Assembly (NCBI GenBank): GCA_024305405.1 | Contig: JAKNDB010000088.1 | Span: 3,180,001-3,244,000 of the forward strand | Reading direction: 5' to 3' | DNA length: 64,000 nucleotides | From: Dirofilaria immitis | Taxonomy: Eukaryota; Nematoda; Chromadorea; Rhabditida; Onchocercidae | In this document: positions 24,969 to 39,030 of the stretch, piece after piece | Position numbering within the stretch: the stretch's first letter is position 1 | Layout: every line of letters starts with the position of its first letter | Program-made: the position numbers and the translations under genes | Notes under the pieces: model-generated | Databases searched by the model: none | What the model saw: the letters and a program-made list of their open reading frames with translations, nothing else | Told to the model about the DNA's origin: nothing

Positions 24969-27900
24969 ATGTTATTATTAGCTCTACTTCTGTCGTTATG
25001 TGTAGCCAGGACGGATGGCGTCATAAGTCGAGAGGTCAAATGTCTAATTGATTGCTATCAGAAGTGTCTCATCGTTGGCCTGGTCAGTTATTTGTTATTA
25101 ATTTTTATTCTTTCTAATAAATCAAGCAGAAATACAAATGCAGAAAGAAAATGATAATAAACAGGCAAACCGAAACATAGTTAAATTTACGATCATAGCT
25201 AATCAGGTCTTTTGATGGATAAGATCTAATTTTGCTGTTATTGCTGTAGTATCATTTCACATCAGAAGTCTTGCTTCTTGTAATCTATGATAATCCATGG
25301 ATTATAGAAAGCCTTATATTCACAGAGAATATATTACTTATATTGTATGATATATCATTTGCGCCTAAGTTTCTTTCGAATTTTCAGATCTTCTCTTTGC
25401 TTTTCAACATCTCATATCTTTTAAAATTTAAACGACTACTCAGCCAGAAAGTATATACAAATTTCAACATTAAATTAAAATGAAGTTAGGGGTCGAAGCA
25501 AAGGAAACTTTATGCACATTTTTTTGTTTAAATTATTCCTTATATCAAATTGTTTATATTTTTAAGCTAAAATTGCCATCTTCTATTTTAAATATTTTCA
25601 TCGTTTCATCTTGCAATTTAAATTTTTATAAATCACATTAAACTTTGAAATATTTTCATTCGCTTTTCTGCTTACAATTATTAGGATTAGCATTTGGGAT
25701 TAATTTACTCTATGTAATCAAATTGATCTATCATGTTAATCTCTAAAAATAAATTTGATATTCTACAAAATTATAATAGCATTTAAAGCTAAATATCTTA
25801 AATTTATTTACATGACAATATTAAGTAAATATTATGATTGAAAAAAGAATTAAATTCGATTTTTATGTTAAAATTATTTTTAACTGTGCTAATTCTCTTT
25901 TGTTCATTGTGATAGATACAATTATTGGAACGATATTTATTCGTACGTTGCATAATCCTTTAAGCTTCAATGAATTTATAAGCTATCTTTTTCCCGACAA
26001 TAGTATAATGTTGTAATCTGTCCTATTGTTGCTATTGAGATGAAATGTAGGTTAAACAAGTTTAGCGAAGTACTAAAGAATATTTACGATGTCCTTCCCT
26101 TAAATTATCTTCGTTGTCCTTGACCAAATTTTTATTTCACGACAATTTTCTTATGAGAAGAAAAAGAAAAAGAAGAAGTAGAAAAAAATATTTTCAAACA
26201 GCTTTGAATAATTTGTTTTTCCAATTTATTCATGGTCATTTCCTTCAATCATTCACCTCCGCTCATTAAAGTGTCAATCACTTTGTGTTTCGATCAGCAA
26301 TAAGATGGAAAATGCGAAGATCAAAGACAATCCATTCTGTTTATAAATTGAAAATAATTGACAGAAATGAAATATTAGTTTATTCTATTTGTATCGTTGT
26401 TACATGACCTTTGAATATTAACGAATGATTTAAGGCAATAATAAATTTATTGAAGAATATTACTTCTGGAAATTTTAACTCACTAAATTTTTAATTAAAT
26501 CTCAAATCTATCACACTATATTAGGGACATTACATTTTCAAATGCAAATAATATAAATTCGAATTAATGGGTGGATCAATTTTTTCGACAGTCAAGAAAT
26601 ATCTGTATGAGATATGAAATTTAATAACATGTAATAAATAATAATATGGTATTACCAATTATCTGATATTGTTATTAATAATTTAGTCCTTATTTCCCGA
26701 CAGTTCAGTAGTATACAAGGTATTCAAATTCCAGATATGTCATCATTTTAAAATGTTTATATGCAATTAATAAAATAGTAGAATTTGCAGTTAAATACGA
26801 CAACATGCAATTGTAGTACTAAAACCAATGGAAAATTATGTTCGGTAAATTTGGACGAAAGTATTATACAAAGTAAGCCATTAAATTAATGAAAATTTGG
26901 AGATTTCCAGAAATTAATTTATGAACTTATTTTGAATCGAAGATTAGAATCGATTTTTCTTTTTGGAATAATTGAATCAAATTTTCTGATTTCTTGAACA
27001 TTGAACATAATCAATTTCATTTGCATTTAGCTGAAAGAAATAATTCCTTCGAGAAAAAATAGGTACAGAACAGTGGAACATTATATACAATTTCTGAAAG
27101 TTTTTTCGCTAAACTTATCCATCCAAAAAGATTAGCGATATCAAATAATTGCAAAATAGTTATATTATCTTGAAAAATTTAAGGCACTATTCATCAAACA
27201 CAAATTCAGCTTTTTATCGATCTTTTTGAATAATTTCCCGCATCAAAAAATTTATCAAAGTGAAAAATCTTCTTTTCGAATAAAAATAAACTTAATAAAT
27301 TTCTTATTTATATTTTAGAAAAAAAACTGTTGCAGATAGTATGAGAAATGATGTAATACCGGTGAAGACAAAATATTTGGATTCAAGAAAGATTCAAATA
27401 CAAATGAATGAAGGCAATGTTAATGCAATCCTCTATATTTTTGAATATTCAACAGTTACTACCGCACCAGATAATTGGATATTTGCTGTTAGTTTCAATT
27501 TGCAGTTATTTTAATGATGAGATTAAAAGTTAAGTTAAAGACGGAATAATTCGATTGATTTACTTGTAAGTATTTTGTTAATGGAATCTTCACGGAATGC
27601 TTGTTTAATTTCATTTTATAATAATTAATTTCCGGTATCATTTTAATATCAGTTCTTCCTATTCATATAAAAACTCTTCTGTATACTTTATTTATTCAAT
27701 TAAAAATATTTGGATTGAATTAAACTATTGTAAATATCTATTAATTTTAGATGTATAATGAACGTAATTTCTCTGTAATTAGATTAAACTATTGCAAAAT
27801 ACATAAAATATAAATTATATTTAATCCAAAGAATTGAATTGATTCGTCTTTTGCAAATGATATATTAAATAATATAATTATAAATTATTTTCCACTATAT

Positions 27901-30900
27901 ACTTCATGAATCAGAGACATTATTTCAGATCGATTTATAGTTTAAAAAATTCACAACACATGTCTTCATTTGTAATAATTCATTACTCTGTTGAATTTGT
28001 ATATTTCAGAAGTTTGCTTACTAACTACTCTATTACATTTTTCATCCATTCAATTTGTAAAATCACTTATTATCTGCATATTTACTTATTTTTATCATAA
28101 CTTACTTAAAGTTTCATAAAGTCATAGAAGCATATACACGCGTATAATTGTTTCATTTAATTGCTTTCTAATTTTTTTCATATTAATTTTAGTAATTACT
28201 TTCAGGGCATTAACTCCTCATCAGATATAACCTTTGCAATCAAAGACGCCTGTAGGGATTATCAGTTCCGAGTAATTGTAATTTTAAAGAGCGAAGATCG
28301 AGATCGCTGGCTCATCGTTTACCGACCACGAATAATACCAGTTGATTTACCTAAATTCGTTATAACACCTGACAAGGTTCTTTTTCTAAATACTTTTTGA
28401 TGAGATACTCAATTGCATCATTATACTATAAGGATCAATCAATTTTTTTGAAATGTGTAATAAGTAAAATTTACTAAACATTGTTTTTTCTCCATCTATG
28501 ATTTGATAAATGATTCATAATATCAAATTAATTGAGTTTATAAATCATACGGATGTGAAAATTTGTATTAGCTTAAATGATTCATTGAAATGAACAATTT
28601 CACTGTTTTTAGATGACCTGCGATTATTTTGAATTGAAAGTATTTCGTTACAGTAAATATTCGCAAATCATTGTAATTAGTGCGAAATGTTGTCACCAGT
28701 GTACGAACACCTTCCTCCACTTATTTTAGATCCGAACTGCATTACCAACTTACAATGCGGATGATGACAAGATAGTCGTTTACATTTCGTGGGAAAATCC
28801 GATCGGTTATGTCGATGAGGATATATATGGCTATGAAGGTCCAGCAATTTATCCGGTTCAATGTAATTCACCAGAAGCCGAATTACCATCACCATCTGTG
28901 GTTAGCCTTTGTTTTAATCAGATTTAAGCAAACATAGCGTAGTATATTCTGACCGGATTAGTTAGTCAGAAATTTACTACAAAATGACATCATAAGAGGA
29001 ATATAACTAAATTATGCAATAAAATTTGATATAAGAATTAAATTGGTTGATTAGAACCGTTCAGCATCTAACAGTTTGACTCATATGCAAATATTCAGGA
29101 ATTAAGAAAAGGCGGTGGTCGTTTACGGATATCATTACCATCTGAAGTGCTTGATAGTAAATGTAGAGTTTGGGCAGAGGTACAAATGTTACCGCGGTGC
29201 ATTCGATTAGAACCGTTCAGCATTCAACAGTCATTCGAGCTTGACTGTGAAAAGTTGACCTCTCTTGATGTGTGCAGACATGGTGGTATGTTTATTTGAA
29301 TTATCTCAAATTTTTTAAACTTTTAATAACTTTTGTTGCATCCTTTTTTTCATCGATTTAATGCTTTGAAAAAATCATTTCTAGAGTTGCGCCGCAGTGT
29401 ACAGAGGTAATTGACGTCTGGGGTCACGGAAATAATGTGACAATTATGTGGTCACCACAGGTTGGCTTCGGCGCACCACTTTATTATCATATTCGATATG
29501 GTCCAGCCGCAATGCAGGCATATTATTTATGCAAATTTTAAAAAACGCTTTAAGTTTATTAATGAATTAAAAGACGAAGAAAGAATTTGCCTGCATAGGA
29601 TTATTTAAATATAAATAATGTTTATGATAATTTCTTATCTTCATCTTCTTGCATTTATCGAGAGTTTGTTAGCCGTGAATGAGAATTTCTTATTGTTTTA
29701 CTCTGTGATGAATGGAAGAGATGATTCTCGATTTCTAATTCATAGTCCAAATAGCAGTTTGATGTAGTAGGAACGACTGGAAGTAAAAATAGAATGAAAG
29801 TTATAGAAAGTTAAATAAAATACTTAAATTGTATCTTTGAATTTGATGAAAAAACTCTATAAAATTAATAAAAATAAATTCAACAATAAAATGCGTTTAG
29901 GGTGCATCGCCACTTGCATCATGGAAAATTGCATCATTGCATGAAATGAAAGTAAGCGGAAATAGTACAAGTTTACAACTTCAAATAGATCCTGACATCG
30001 ATTATGGAATACAAGTATGTGGCGTTTATAACGAACATCGAAAGAAACCAAAATTTGAATTAATGCGCGTTATACCCTTTATATGCACTTCCTGTAAAAC
30101 AACTCGTAAGTTTTGCTGGAAATTTGTTCAGTCTAGTCATTAATTGCCTACTCATTCTATTAATTATTTAATACTTTGGCTCAAATAATACTATTTAATT
30201 ACTGGTTTCTTCAGCTATTGCTAAAAATTTTGTTCATTCATCTGTCTATTATGCTGTTTACGGATCTTCTTCTGCATTAATATAATATCAAACTTTTCAT
30301 AACTTCTTGCGACCTTTATTATTTCCTCATTTCTTGTAATTGTAAATGTAAAATTATTTCCGTTTTCAACGTCCAATTCTTTTGAAAATAACAATTCAAT
30401 TCTTATTGCTTCCCATCAATTCATTTCTGATTTTCTCACATCTGTAGAATTTCAGCGGCCGAACCGTTTGGACGTTGCGGTGAATGCACTAAAATCGAAG
30501 GTTCTTTATTGTTATCGCGTCGCTGTCATCCAAAAGGTGGGAATGGTTGCATCTCGGCTGGAATCATCTCTAATGTTTCCAATATGAAAGGTGAGGAACT
30601 TAAGCAATGATTAAAAATGATTTTGACTCAATTTCTAATTCAAATATTAGTGATAATTATAAAGAATCTGGAGTATAGTAAACAAAGTTACCTCTGATCT
30701 TGCATAAAGTATGAATAATGATAACGGTAATAATAATAACAAACAAATGAATGATGATAAAATGAAATGTTGTAAAAACTGAATAATGAATTCAATGAAA
30801 TAATAAACTTTTTCTCATAAACTTTATAACCGATTACTTTCCATGTAATATTTTAATGAATTTCAGTATAATCATAACTTAGTTTTTGTTGTTTACAAAT

Positions 30901-33900
30901 TTCAGATGAAGACAACTTATTAAATTCATTAACGGTATTGCCATCAGATGTATTTATTGATTCACCACCAGATGTTACAAATGCTAATGTGATTGGCAGA
31001 CAACCGATTACGGTTTGTTTCAAGCTGCTTATATCATTAGCCTTTAAGTTTAATTTCAATTTTCAAGGTTTCTAAAATTTTGAAAAATCAGCTTTCAGAT
31101 TATTCGTGAAAATTTTGACACTACAACTCTACAACTACCAGTCAAATTTGCAACTAAATTGAAAACATCTTTGTAAGTTTTAATTTTGTCAATAATGAGC
31201 GGCTACAAATTTATTACTTTCAATGCAAATCATTTTTTGACGTTTCAATATTTAAATTTTTGTGTATTTTTATCTTTCCATTATTTTTCTAAAATTATTG
31301 TGCTTAAATTTACAATGAAATATAACTTTTAAAATATCAAAATTTAGGACAGAAACTAATGCAAACTTGGCGCCATCTGAATCTGAAATTCACTCCACAA
31401 AACAGCCAACAAAAGAATCATTTGCCAGTAAAAACGAAGCAGAATCAACGATAGCGCTGAATGCTACCTTACGTAAAGTTCAAACCACTCTCCTAGCGTC
31501 AAATTCAAGAAACGTAATCGAGTAAGTATGGCAATGTGTCTTCATGATATACTTTTTATATTTTTCTTCCTTTAAAGTAGTAGTTCGTAATTGGAATTCA
31601 TTTAAGTCGATTTTCTAAGCTCGAATGTACTTTCGCATCATACTTTTCTGAAAGTCGAATTTTTCAGAGTTTCAACAACTGCTCAAAAATCTCACATTGT
31701 AACGGCATCAAATGAAGAAAACTTGCAGTCTTATCGAAATTTATGCACACTTTCTAATGGTGTTATATGCGAATTTGGTTGCATCGATCAGACTAAGTTA
31801 ATATTTTTGGAACTTTGTCCTCATATCAGTATCATGATTGATTAAATTGTCTTCTAAATTATTTGCTGTTTATTTTCAGAATCATATAAAATCGGAAGTT
31901 TTTTTTAATAACCAAAACATTTAATTTTTAAGCTTACTCTTGTAGTGTGCTTAGTAAGATTTGCGCATAAATTTATAGTTTGGGAATAATTCAATATAAT
32001 AATTGAAAATATCATACTATATTTTGATTTAATAAATTAAGAAAGCTAAATAGATACTAATAATTATAAAATTCGTTAAAAGTAATCTTCCAGGAAAGTT
32101 TTAAAAATAAAAATTGATTTTCGTTTTTGTTTATAAAAAAATATATAATTGAATTGCTACAGCAATTATCTCTCTCGTATCATCCATTTTTGATAGAAAA
32201 AATCATAAAAACTAATAAATATTTGAGTAATGAAATGATTCAAATTTTCAAAAAGAATGAAATGTTGAAAAATATATGAAAATGATTTTATGATTTTATT
32301 TTTTAAGATGCAATTGTCCTCAAGGCTCTCTTGTCCTGATGGATAACGGTGCGTGCTTACCGCAGTATGATCATTTCTTATGCTTCTCAACATCTGATGT
32401 TAAAGCCATCTGGAATCCATGGATGCATACATTACAGATCCAAAGCAAGAAGGTTTGATGTCTTTCGTTAGATTTCAAATTTCTCTTAAAGATCAACTGA
32501 AGTAGGAAATGTTGCTAAAGAAAGGTCTTTCATTCACCTTCTTTTCTTGTCAACAGTGATTAGATTCTTTATAGGTACTCTTTACCTTGGCTTTCCTACT
32601 AATAGAAAATGATTTTACGAATAATTTTCATAGATTCATTGAAAAACAAATTTAGTTAATGTTATAGCTTTTGCATTTTTCTTTGATAGCATGAAATTCC
32701 ATAAAAATATTTCATAAACCAAATTTATTGAAAATTAAAAAAATTTTTTTAAAAAATTGAAAAATGAGTAAATTTATAACAATTAATTAAGAGTTATATG
32801 CAGATTTATAATGAAATTAAAAAGTATACTAATTATGATCGAATATTCCTGGAATTCGGACGCGTAAAGCATATTATAGAAGGACAAATTTCATCCAATG
32901 AAGTTATTTTCGATGAACAGAATGAAAAAGCAATAAAGTCGTTATTCGAGCCAATGTTAGTATTTTTTTCCTAAATTCCGATATTTTCTAAATTTCAAAT
33001 TCAAATTTGATTTGCAAACTAGTTTTTCGTCTTAAATTTGTTTCTTTAAATGTTTCAACTGTTCTAACAACCCATTTCAAAATTTAATATTTGCAGAAAA
33101 TTTTACAAAATGGGCTATTTTTAACAGCTCCTTATTCGTTACACACTAATCAAACCATTGATCCAATAACTTATCAATATGGTTTGCGTATTTGTGCATT
33201 CAACAATTCTAAAATTAAAAATCCTTTCGTAGTGAATTGGACTCGAGGTACAGAGAAATCGGTTAGTATTAAAATGATAATCCTACCGGCGATATGCAAT
33301 TCAATTACAAAAATATCATTTTATGTGATTTTTAACGCGACAACCTATATATGATAGTCATATTTTAGATTATATACATATCATGAGATAAATGTCACCA
33401 GTTGAATAGCATTAATATGTATCATACCCATGTATGAAGTCATTTGAATATAATACATTACTATCATAAAAGATCAAGCTGATATCAATATTAATCATAA
33501 ATATGATCAAAGTGCTAGATAGATAATTCTGGAATGCCATTACAATCTATAGATATAATTATAAAACATTTTTTCTATGTCCATAAGTACTAAATCTCGG
33601 GTTGATAGAAGTATCAATCAGAATTATGCACATGATATTTTTGTAAACAATGTCAAGTAGCAAAAGATGCTAATAATAAATTATCGCTAAAATAATGAAC
33701 TATTTCAAACATGTACATTTGTCATAGGTATTCTTGGATAAAATTAGCAGTGGACTAGAAATAAAACTAGTTGTTCGAAGTAAGTTATATATAATTTTGT
33801 ATGCTATTTGATGTCATATTGATAATTTTAAAACTAAATTTTATTTTGGAAGCTATTTTTTCTTAGCCTTTATTATCAATTTTGTTTAGTTTATCTATTA

Positions 33901-34407
33901 GCATCTTATGAAATATTTCGAGAAATTCGTTTTCCTTTAAAAATTTGACGTCTGTCATTTCAGATATTCAATTTAAATGCAGTTCAATTTGAGCATGGTT
34001 TTGTTGGAAACATAATTTCAAATGAGAAAAAGCAAATGACTAAAATGGCATTCGTTATCATACCGATAATTATGATCGTCTTATTGGTCAGTGATCCATA
34101 TTAAATTAGGTACTTCTTGAGGAAAATAAATTTTAACAGAAAGATAAAAAGATAGGAAGACAAACAAAAGGTTAACAAAAACAGGTATGAATGCAAGAAA
34201 GATAATTTAGGGTAAAATATATTCTTTTTGCAGGTCTTTTTCTTAATGATTATCATCTATTTGAACTGTGCAAGATTGAAACGTTGTTATGACCACCGAA
34301 AAACTCAAAACTTTCGCCCATTTGCTTGGAATTGTGGCATACCACCGATGATTAATAGTGCAGTACATGAGAAACGTACATGTGTCATCACAAAATCAGC
34401 CTTTTGA
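24969..34407 (+). CDS. Type I membrane protein with FN3-like and EGF-like domains
   Basis: About 876 residues from 19 exons: 24969-25082, 26791-26844, 27319-27487, 28206-28376, 28730-28900, 29099-29285, 29387-29517, 29901-30105, 30456-30590, 30906-31012, 31099-31172, 31348-31521, 31668-31796, 32308-32452, 32804-32955, 33097-33261, 33728-33779, 33964-34086 and 34234-34407. The signal peptide is MLLLALLLSLCVARTDG, followed by a short Cys-rich part (CLIDCYQKC, TTTCNCSTKTNGKLC). FN3-type strands follow (an ILYIFEYST and FRVIVILKS half-pair; VTIMWSPQV ... YYHIRYGPA; YGIQVCGVY). Next come a Ser/Thr-rich stretch, an EGF-like module (CTLSNGVICEFGC ... CNCPQG), and one helix (FVIIPIIMIVLL plus VFFLMIIIYL) with a tail of about 45 residues. 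Phases match except at 27319 (A-run), 33097 (+1 A) and 33964. The intron after 29517 begins GC. A secreted-route adhesion or receptor role is inference; no orthologue recognised. Confidence 0.85.
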
Positions 34408-35996
34408 AAGGACTTTTACAAGAAACTTGACAAATCAAACATTCCCGGTTCTTTCCACTATTCCTCTTTTCGTCTTCATTCCGCATTTGATTTAAATTAC
34501 CAAAATTCTCATTTAAATTAGCTAATTCTAACTAACAAATGATTTATTCAAATTATTAAACTTGTTTAACAGTTTTATTCCAAATCTGATGACTTTACTT
34601 TCCCAAACTCTCGACTTCTTTTTCCATTTCTTTCCAATCTTTCTTTCTAAGCTTACAATTCAAACTTCCAGTTTATTAGAAACCAAAAGTTGAAAATTTC
34701 TCACTTCAAAGTTTTTAAAAGGATCGAACTCTGCGACATAAATTTATACGATATAATTAACAAAAGAGATACAAACAATAAATTATCATTTTAATTCTCA
34801 GCTTTATTTGAATATTTCACAAAATTTAAATGAAGGATGTTGATGCTTTTATTTCTATTTTTAATTAATCTCATTGGTATGATGACTTTATCTATAAATT
34901 CATTTTCAGGTTAATTTATTAATGTGAATGAATTAAAATTATAACGTGTAATTAAATACAAGAATTAAGAGTATATTAAAATCAAAAAATTGAAACCATT
35001 ATATTATATGTAGATTTGCTCCATCTTTGTATTATCAATATTTTCCATGCATTTAAGAATTATTTTGAAGTCTAATTAGTTGATAATTTTGAAACAAGTT
35101 TGCTTTGCAAAAGGAATATTGAACTTATTTTAGTTATTTATGACTTGATTTTAATGATCGTGTGCCTTTTTTCCTATTTAAATTTAAAATTATCAATTAA
35201 AAAAATGTTTAAGTCATTTGAACGATGTGAATTATGACGATGGAAATGTCGAGAATCATATTTATATTTCCTGTTTTATATTGATGTAAATTTTATATTT
35301 CGTAGAAATTTCGTCAAAATTATGAATACTACTATTGTTTATAGGACAGAAAAAGAAACAAAACATAGAGTAAAAGCGATTTAAATTATTCAATTTGATT
35401 CTTTCTGTCCGCATTTAAAATTTCATAAAAATGAAATAAAATATTGTTTTCTATTTCGAACACATGACATTAATAACAAAAATTACTGCAATACCCGATG
35501 GAATAAACACCTTAAATAGCACAAATAGCAAAGTCTGACGTACGTGACGTTAAAGGAATCTGAAGGTATAGTTCGATTATTCAAAAAAGTGATAAAGATT
35601 CATTCTAACTCTCACTTATCAGTGAAACATGATTTTTACTTACTTCATATTTCAAACAGTCGAAAGATTGCTTAAGTAAAACTATAATGAAATAAAAAAG
35701 TATAGGCTTGGACAAAGAAGCTTTTATTTTTATTTTTTTTTCATAGAAATTGTTATAATACAGAATCAAAATGAAACAAAATCTCCTTCACATGAAGCCA
35801 CGTAATTTCGTCAATCATAAGCAAATTTTCGGGTACTTGCGTGAAATCAAGCGCTGTAAAAGTTATATGAATTAATTTGGAAATTTTGAATTCTAATTGC
35901 AACGAAATAATTTGATAATACAATTTTTTTTGAAAATTTCATTTAAAAACAATTAATTATTATAATAGCATGTTGATGCAATACATGTAGCTTTTA
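34408..35996. other. Convergent 3' interval, nothing coding seen
   Basis: It lies between the stop codons of the FN3 protein (+) and the Cys/Gln protein (-), so it holds both 3' UTRs. Several AATAAA motifs occur. No exon-like segment was noticed. Confidence 0.6.
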
Positions 35997-37893
35997 TTAT
36001 TGCTTTTGCGTGATATGACGTCGCCGTCTCAAGCAACAAATGTTTTGCGAGCAAGGTGTATATCCGATCATGCATGAACATCCTTGTTGATACGACTGTT
36101 GTTGCACGCAATCCCTTCTAGATAGAAAATGTTGGTTTTCGCTTGATGCTTGCTGCTCTATGCACGATTTCATGCATGTTGGCTGACATTGCGGTACGCA
36201 ATGGAATGGTTCTGTAGTCTGCAATAATTATCTATCCACCTTTTCTAGAAACTTATAAGTGATGAAGAAATTAGTAGTTAAATGAAATTTTTAGAAAACG
36301 AATGCGAAGCAGAACAATAACTCAAACCTTACAGCTTATACCACATTCTTGTATTTTGCGTTCTGGTAGCCGTTGTTTTATAGGAGGATTTAATAGGAGA
36401 ATTTTTGCGCAAAATCCATGCATGACTGTTCACAGCTTGCAGTACATTTTTTCATACAGCGTGCATTCTTACTGCAGGATGATTGACATGACGATAAACA
36501 CTTTTGAGTGCAAATTTGTTGTTGATCTATACATTGCCTATCGCAAGTCGGTTGACATACTTCTGGACAATACGGGAGGAAATGAATTGATTGCATTTGT
36601 TGTTGTTTTTGCAAGCAGTTTGGCAAACAATGTGGCATGCATGCTGATGAACACACTGTGAAAGGTGAATTTTGCAATGTTTCTGTTGTTACCACCAGAG
36701 ATTTCTGTTGCTGCATGCACTCGGGATCACACATGGGTTGGCAAGCTGATACGCATGCTTGCTCTATACATGTCGCTTCACATTCAGGCTGGCACTTTGT
36801 TACACATTGCTGTTGTTTCTGTTGTTGTTGTTGTTGTTGTTGCTGGTGCTGTTGGTGTAGATGTTGTTGTTGTTGTTGTTGTTGTTGCTGCTGGTGCTGT
36901 TGGTGTAGATGTTGTTGTTGTTGTGGTTGTTGTCGTTGTTGTTTATGTTGTTGTTGTTGTTGTTGTGCGACAAGAAAAATTTTTTCTTGCTGTTCCATAC
37001 ATTCTGGTAAACAAGCAGGCTTGCATGCGTCAACGCAAACTTTTTGCATACATTGTTGCAAGCATTGAGGCATACATTGCTCTACACAATATGTCTGAAG
37101 CACTTGTGGTTCAGGTGGTGGCCGTAATGCTTGCATAAATGGTTGTACCGACTGAGATGAAAGTTGAGACAAATGTGATTGGAATGGAAACTGAAATAGA
37201 TGTGGTTGAGGTAATTGTGATTCTTCTCGTGCAAGGATCATTACCTGGCTCTGTACTTTGTGCAGGCACTCTGGTTCGCACATCGGCTGACAAGCAGGTG
37301 GGCAGGCTTGTTGAATGCAGTGGGGTTCACAATCTGGCATGCAGATTGCTACACATCGCGGTTGCTTCAGTTGTTTTAAAACTGAATGCTGACTCTGTGG
37401 GACAGCAGGCTGATTACAGGGTGACAAGTTGTGACACATTTGACAACAATCTGGGTTACTACACCGGTATGGACAAGGCTGTAATGGAAAGAGTAGAGAA
37501 GATCGATCTCGCGAGGGCAATATGATAGATGGTTGCTGATGACCTTGAAGGAAATAAGGGAATTCAGGTTGCATAATGAAAGGTGGTTGAGACTGCAACT
37601 GCGGTATATGAAATCGCAAGAAAGATCGCATCTGGCTTGGCTCAAACATTTTCACGCACTGTTGCTCGCATAACGGTATACAAAATGCATTGCACTGCAA
37701 TAAATTTAAATAAAAATTATTATAAAAAGATCACCGATCATCTTTTCCCTCATTTCGTTTACTGTTCCTCATTTCATTTACTGTTCCTCATTTTAATAGA
37801 AATAGTATCACTTTTCTGGATCTATCCATTGTAGGCAATAGAGTGTTAGCTATTCTTATCTAATTTTTCTTCATTACCTCCATTTGTTGTTGC

Positions 37894-37942
<49 letters not shown>

Positions 37943-39030
37943 GATATTGGCTAGAAAATATTGTCTGCTGTTGATGAAGACATTGCTGTGAGCAGTCAAG
38001 CATGCATGAACGTACACAATGTTTTATCCTTTGTTGCGGGCATTCGCAAGTTACCTACAATTAAAATGGCAACTGTCTATATCACAATACTTCATTAATT
38101 CATTATTCAATGCAATAAAGAGGTATGAAGTATCATATATAAGCAAGCGACAATGAAAAGATCCCGTTACCTCCAAGCATTTGCAACGTTCTTTAGAAAA
38201 AAGCGCCAAATTGGATCGATGAGTTTCGTAAAATCCTAATCTTATAAGATGTCTTGTAAGTTAACCGGATCATATTTTTACCTATGGAAAAATAATTGTT
38301 CCGATACATGAATGATAATGATTGCTATTAATGAATGATAGTGATAACTATTGAGGAATGATAAATAATGATCATAATGATAAAGTGACGATGATGATAA
38401 TGAAGTTTACAATATGATAAGCACTTTCAAACAGACGGAGCATAATTATGATGTAATATGTAATTTATTCCGGAGAATTATGTTATAATTACATCATAAT
38501 TAAGTGGTCTACATTCACACGTTGAAAATTGCTCTTGTAGTGCAGGATAATTAAACTTTTGTGTACGATCGATGTACATTGTTGTAGCTTTTCAGTAAAA
38601 AAAAAAAACGCTGATTCATGCTAGTCTCATTTTATATTTATTAAGATTAAAGTTGCATTCTTAATTAGATTTTCGAACTTTCTGTTTCATGTTTCTTTAA
38701 TCCACCTAAATGTACAGTAATGTTCGCCATTTAATGTTATTCATCCATTAAATTTATAGTTTAATTGTTTAAAATTATTCTATATCTAATCACACGACTA
38801 TATATAATAAAAGGGATAAAATTAGTAGAGATAAAGAAATAAACCTGTGTAAGTAAATTGCGACAATCGCACTGCTTTTCTTGTTGTAATACCGGTGCCG
38901 GATGAAATGGATGCGATGTCGTTAGTGGTACTACTGCCACCATTTGTTGTTGTTGTTTTGGCAATCCACAGCATGCATCCATTTGCATGCAACAGTGCCG
39001 CTTTGCTCTCCCAATAAATTTTGAAGCATT
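35997..39030 (-). CDS. Cys-repeat, polyglutamine protein (5' end not found)
   Basis: Exons: 39030-38845, 38281-38171, 38054-37878, 37694-36328 and 36218-35997 (TAA), nearly 690 residues, with the start missing. The body is built from CxxxC units (CVPQCQPTCMKSC, CMPHCLPNC, CQPMCDPEC), often as pairs ending CMQQQ or CIQQAC. They are separated by long Gln/His tracts encoded by CAA/CAG (36808-36966, 37885-37943) and a Pro/Leu/Gln linker. The C-terminus is RRRRHITQKQ. Repeated CxxxC blocks are typical of nematode Cys-rich repeat proteins, often secreted; that placement is inference because the signal peptide is not seen. The large exon closes early unless one base is added to the T-run 36402-36406. 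It then runs 20 more codons to a donor and joins the last exon in phase. Exon 38281 needs two compensating run corrections. Confidence 0.85.
36808..36966. repeat. CAA/CAG (TTG/CTG) coding repeat with two near-identical cassettes
   Basis: It encodes polyglutamine broken by QHLHQQHQ. The cassette TGCTGGTGCTGTTGGTGTAG recurs about 54 bp apart (near 36841 and 36891), a sign of unit duplication. Because the repeat has a period of three, all three frames of the opposite strand are also open here. Confidence 0.9.
37885..37943. repeat. (CAA)n coding microsatellite
   Basis: About twenty near-pure CAA codons (TTG on the + strand) near the end of exon 38054-37878. They encode uninterrupted polyglutamine before the MEG donor junction. 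Likely to vary in length between individuals. Confidence 0.95.
38441..38502. repeat. Short inverted repeat
   Basis: Arms TAATTATGATGTAAT and ATTACATCATAATTA are perfectly complementary, with a spacer of roughly 30 bases. It lies in an intron of the Cys/Gln gene. Confidence 0.85.

Noticed and set aside
36637..37138. Long + strand open frames rich in Cys or Val
   Set aside because: They are the reverse strand of the CAA/CAG repeat in the Cys/Gln gene; a period-three repeat keeps all frames open.
37139..37525. 128-codon + strand open frame
   Set aside because: Antisense to the well supported Cys/Gln exon, with no splice signals or motifs of its own.
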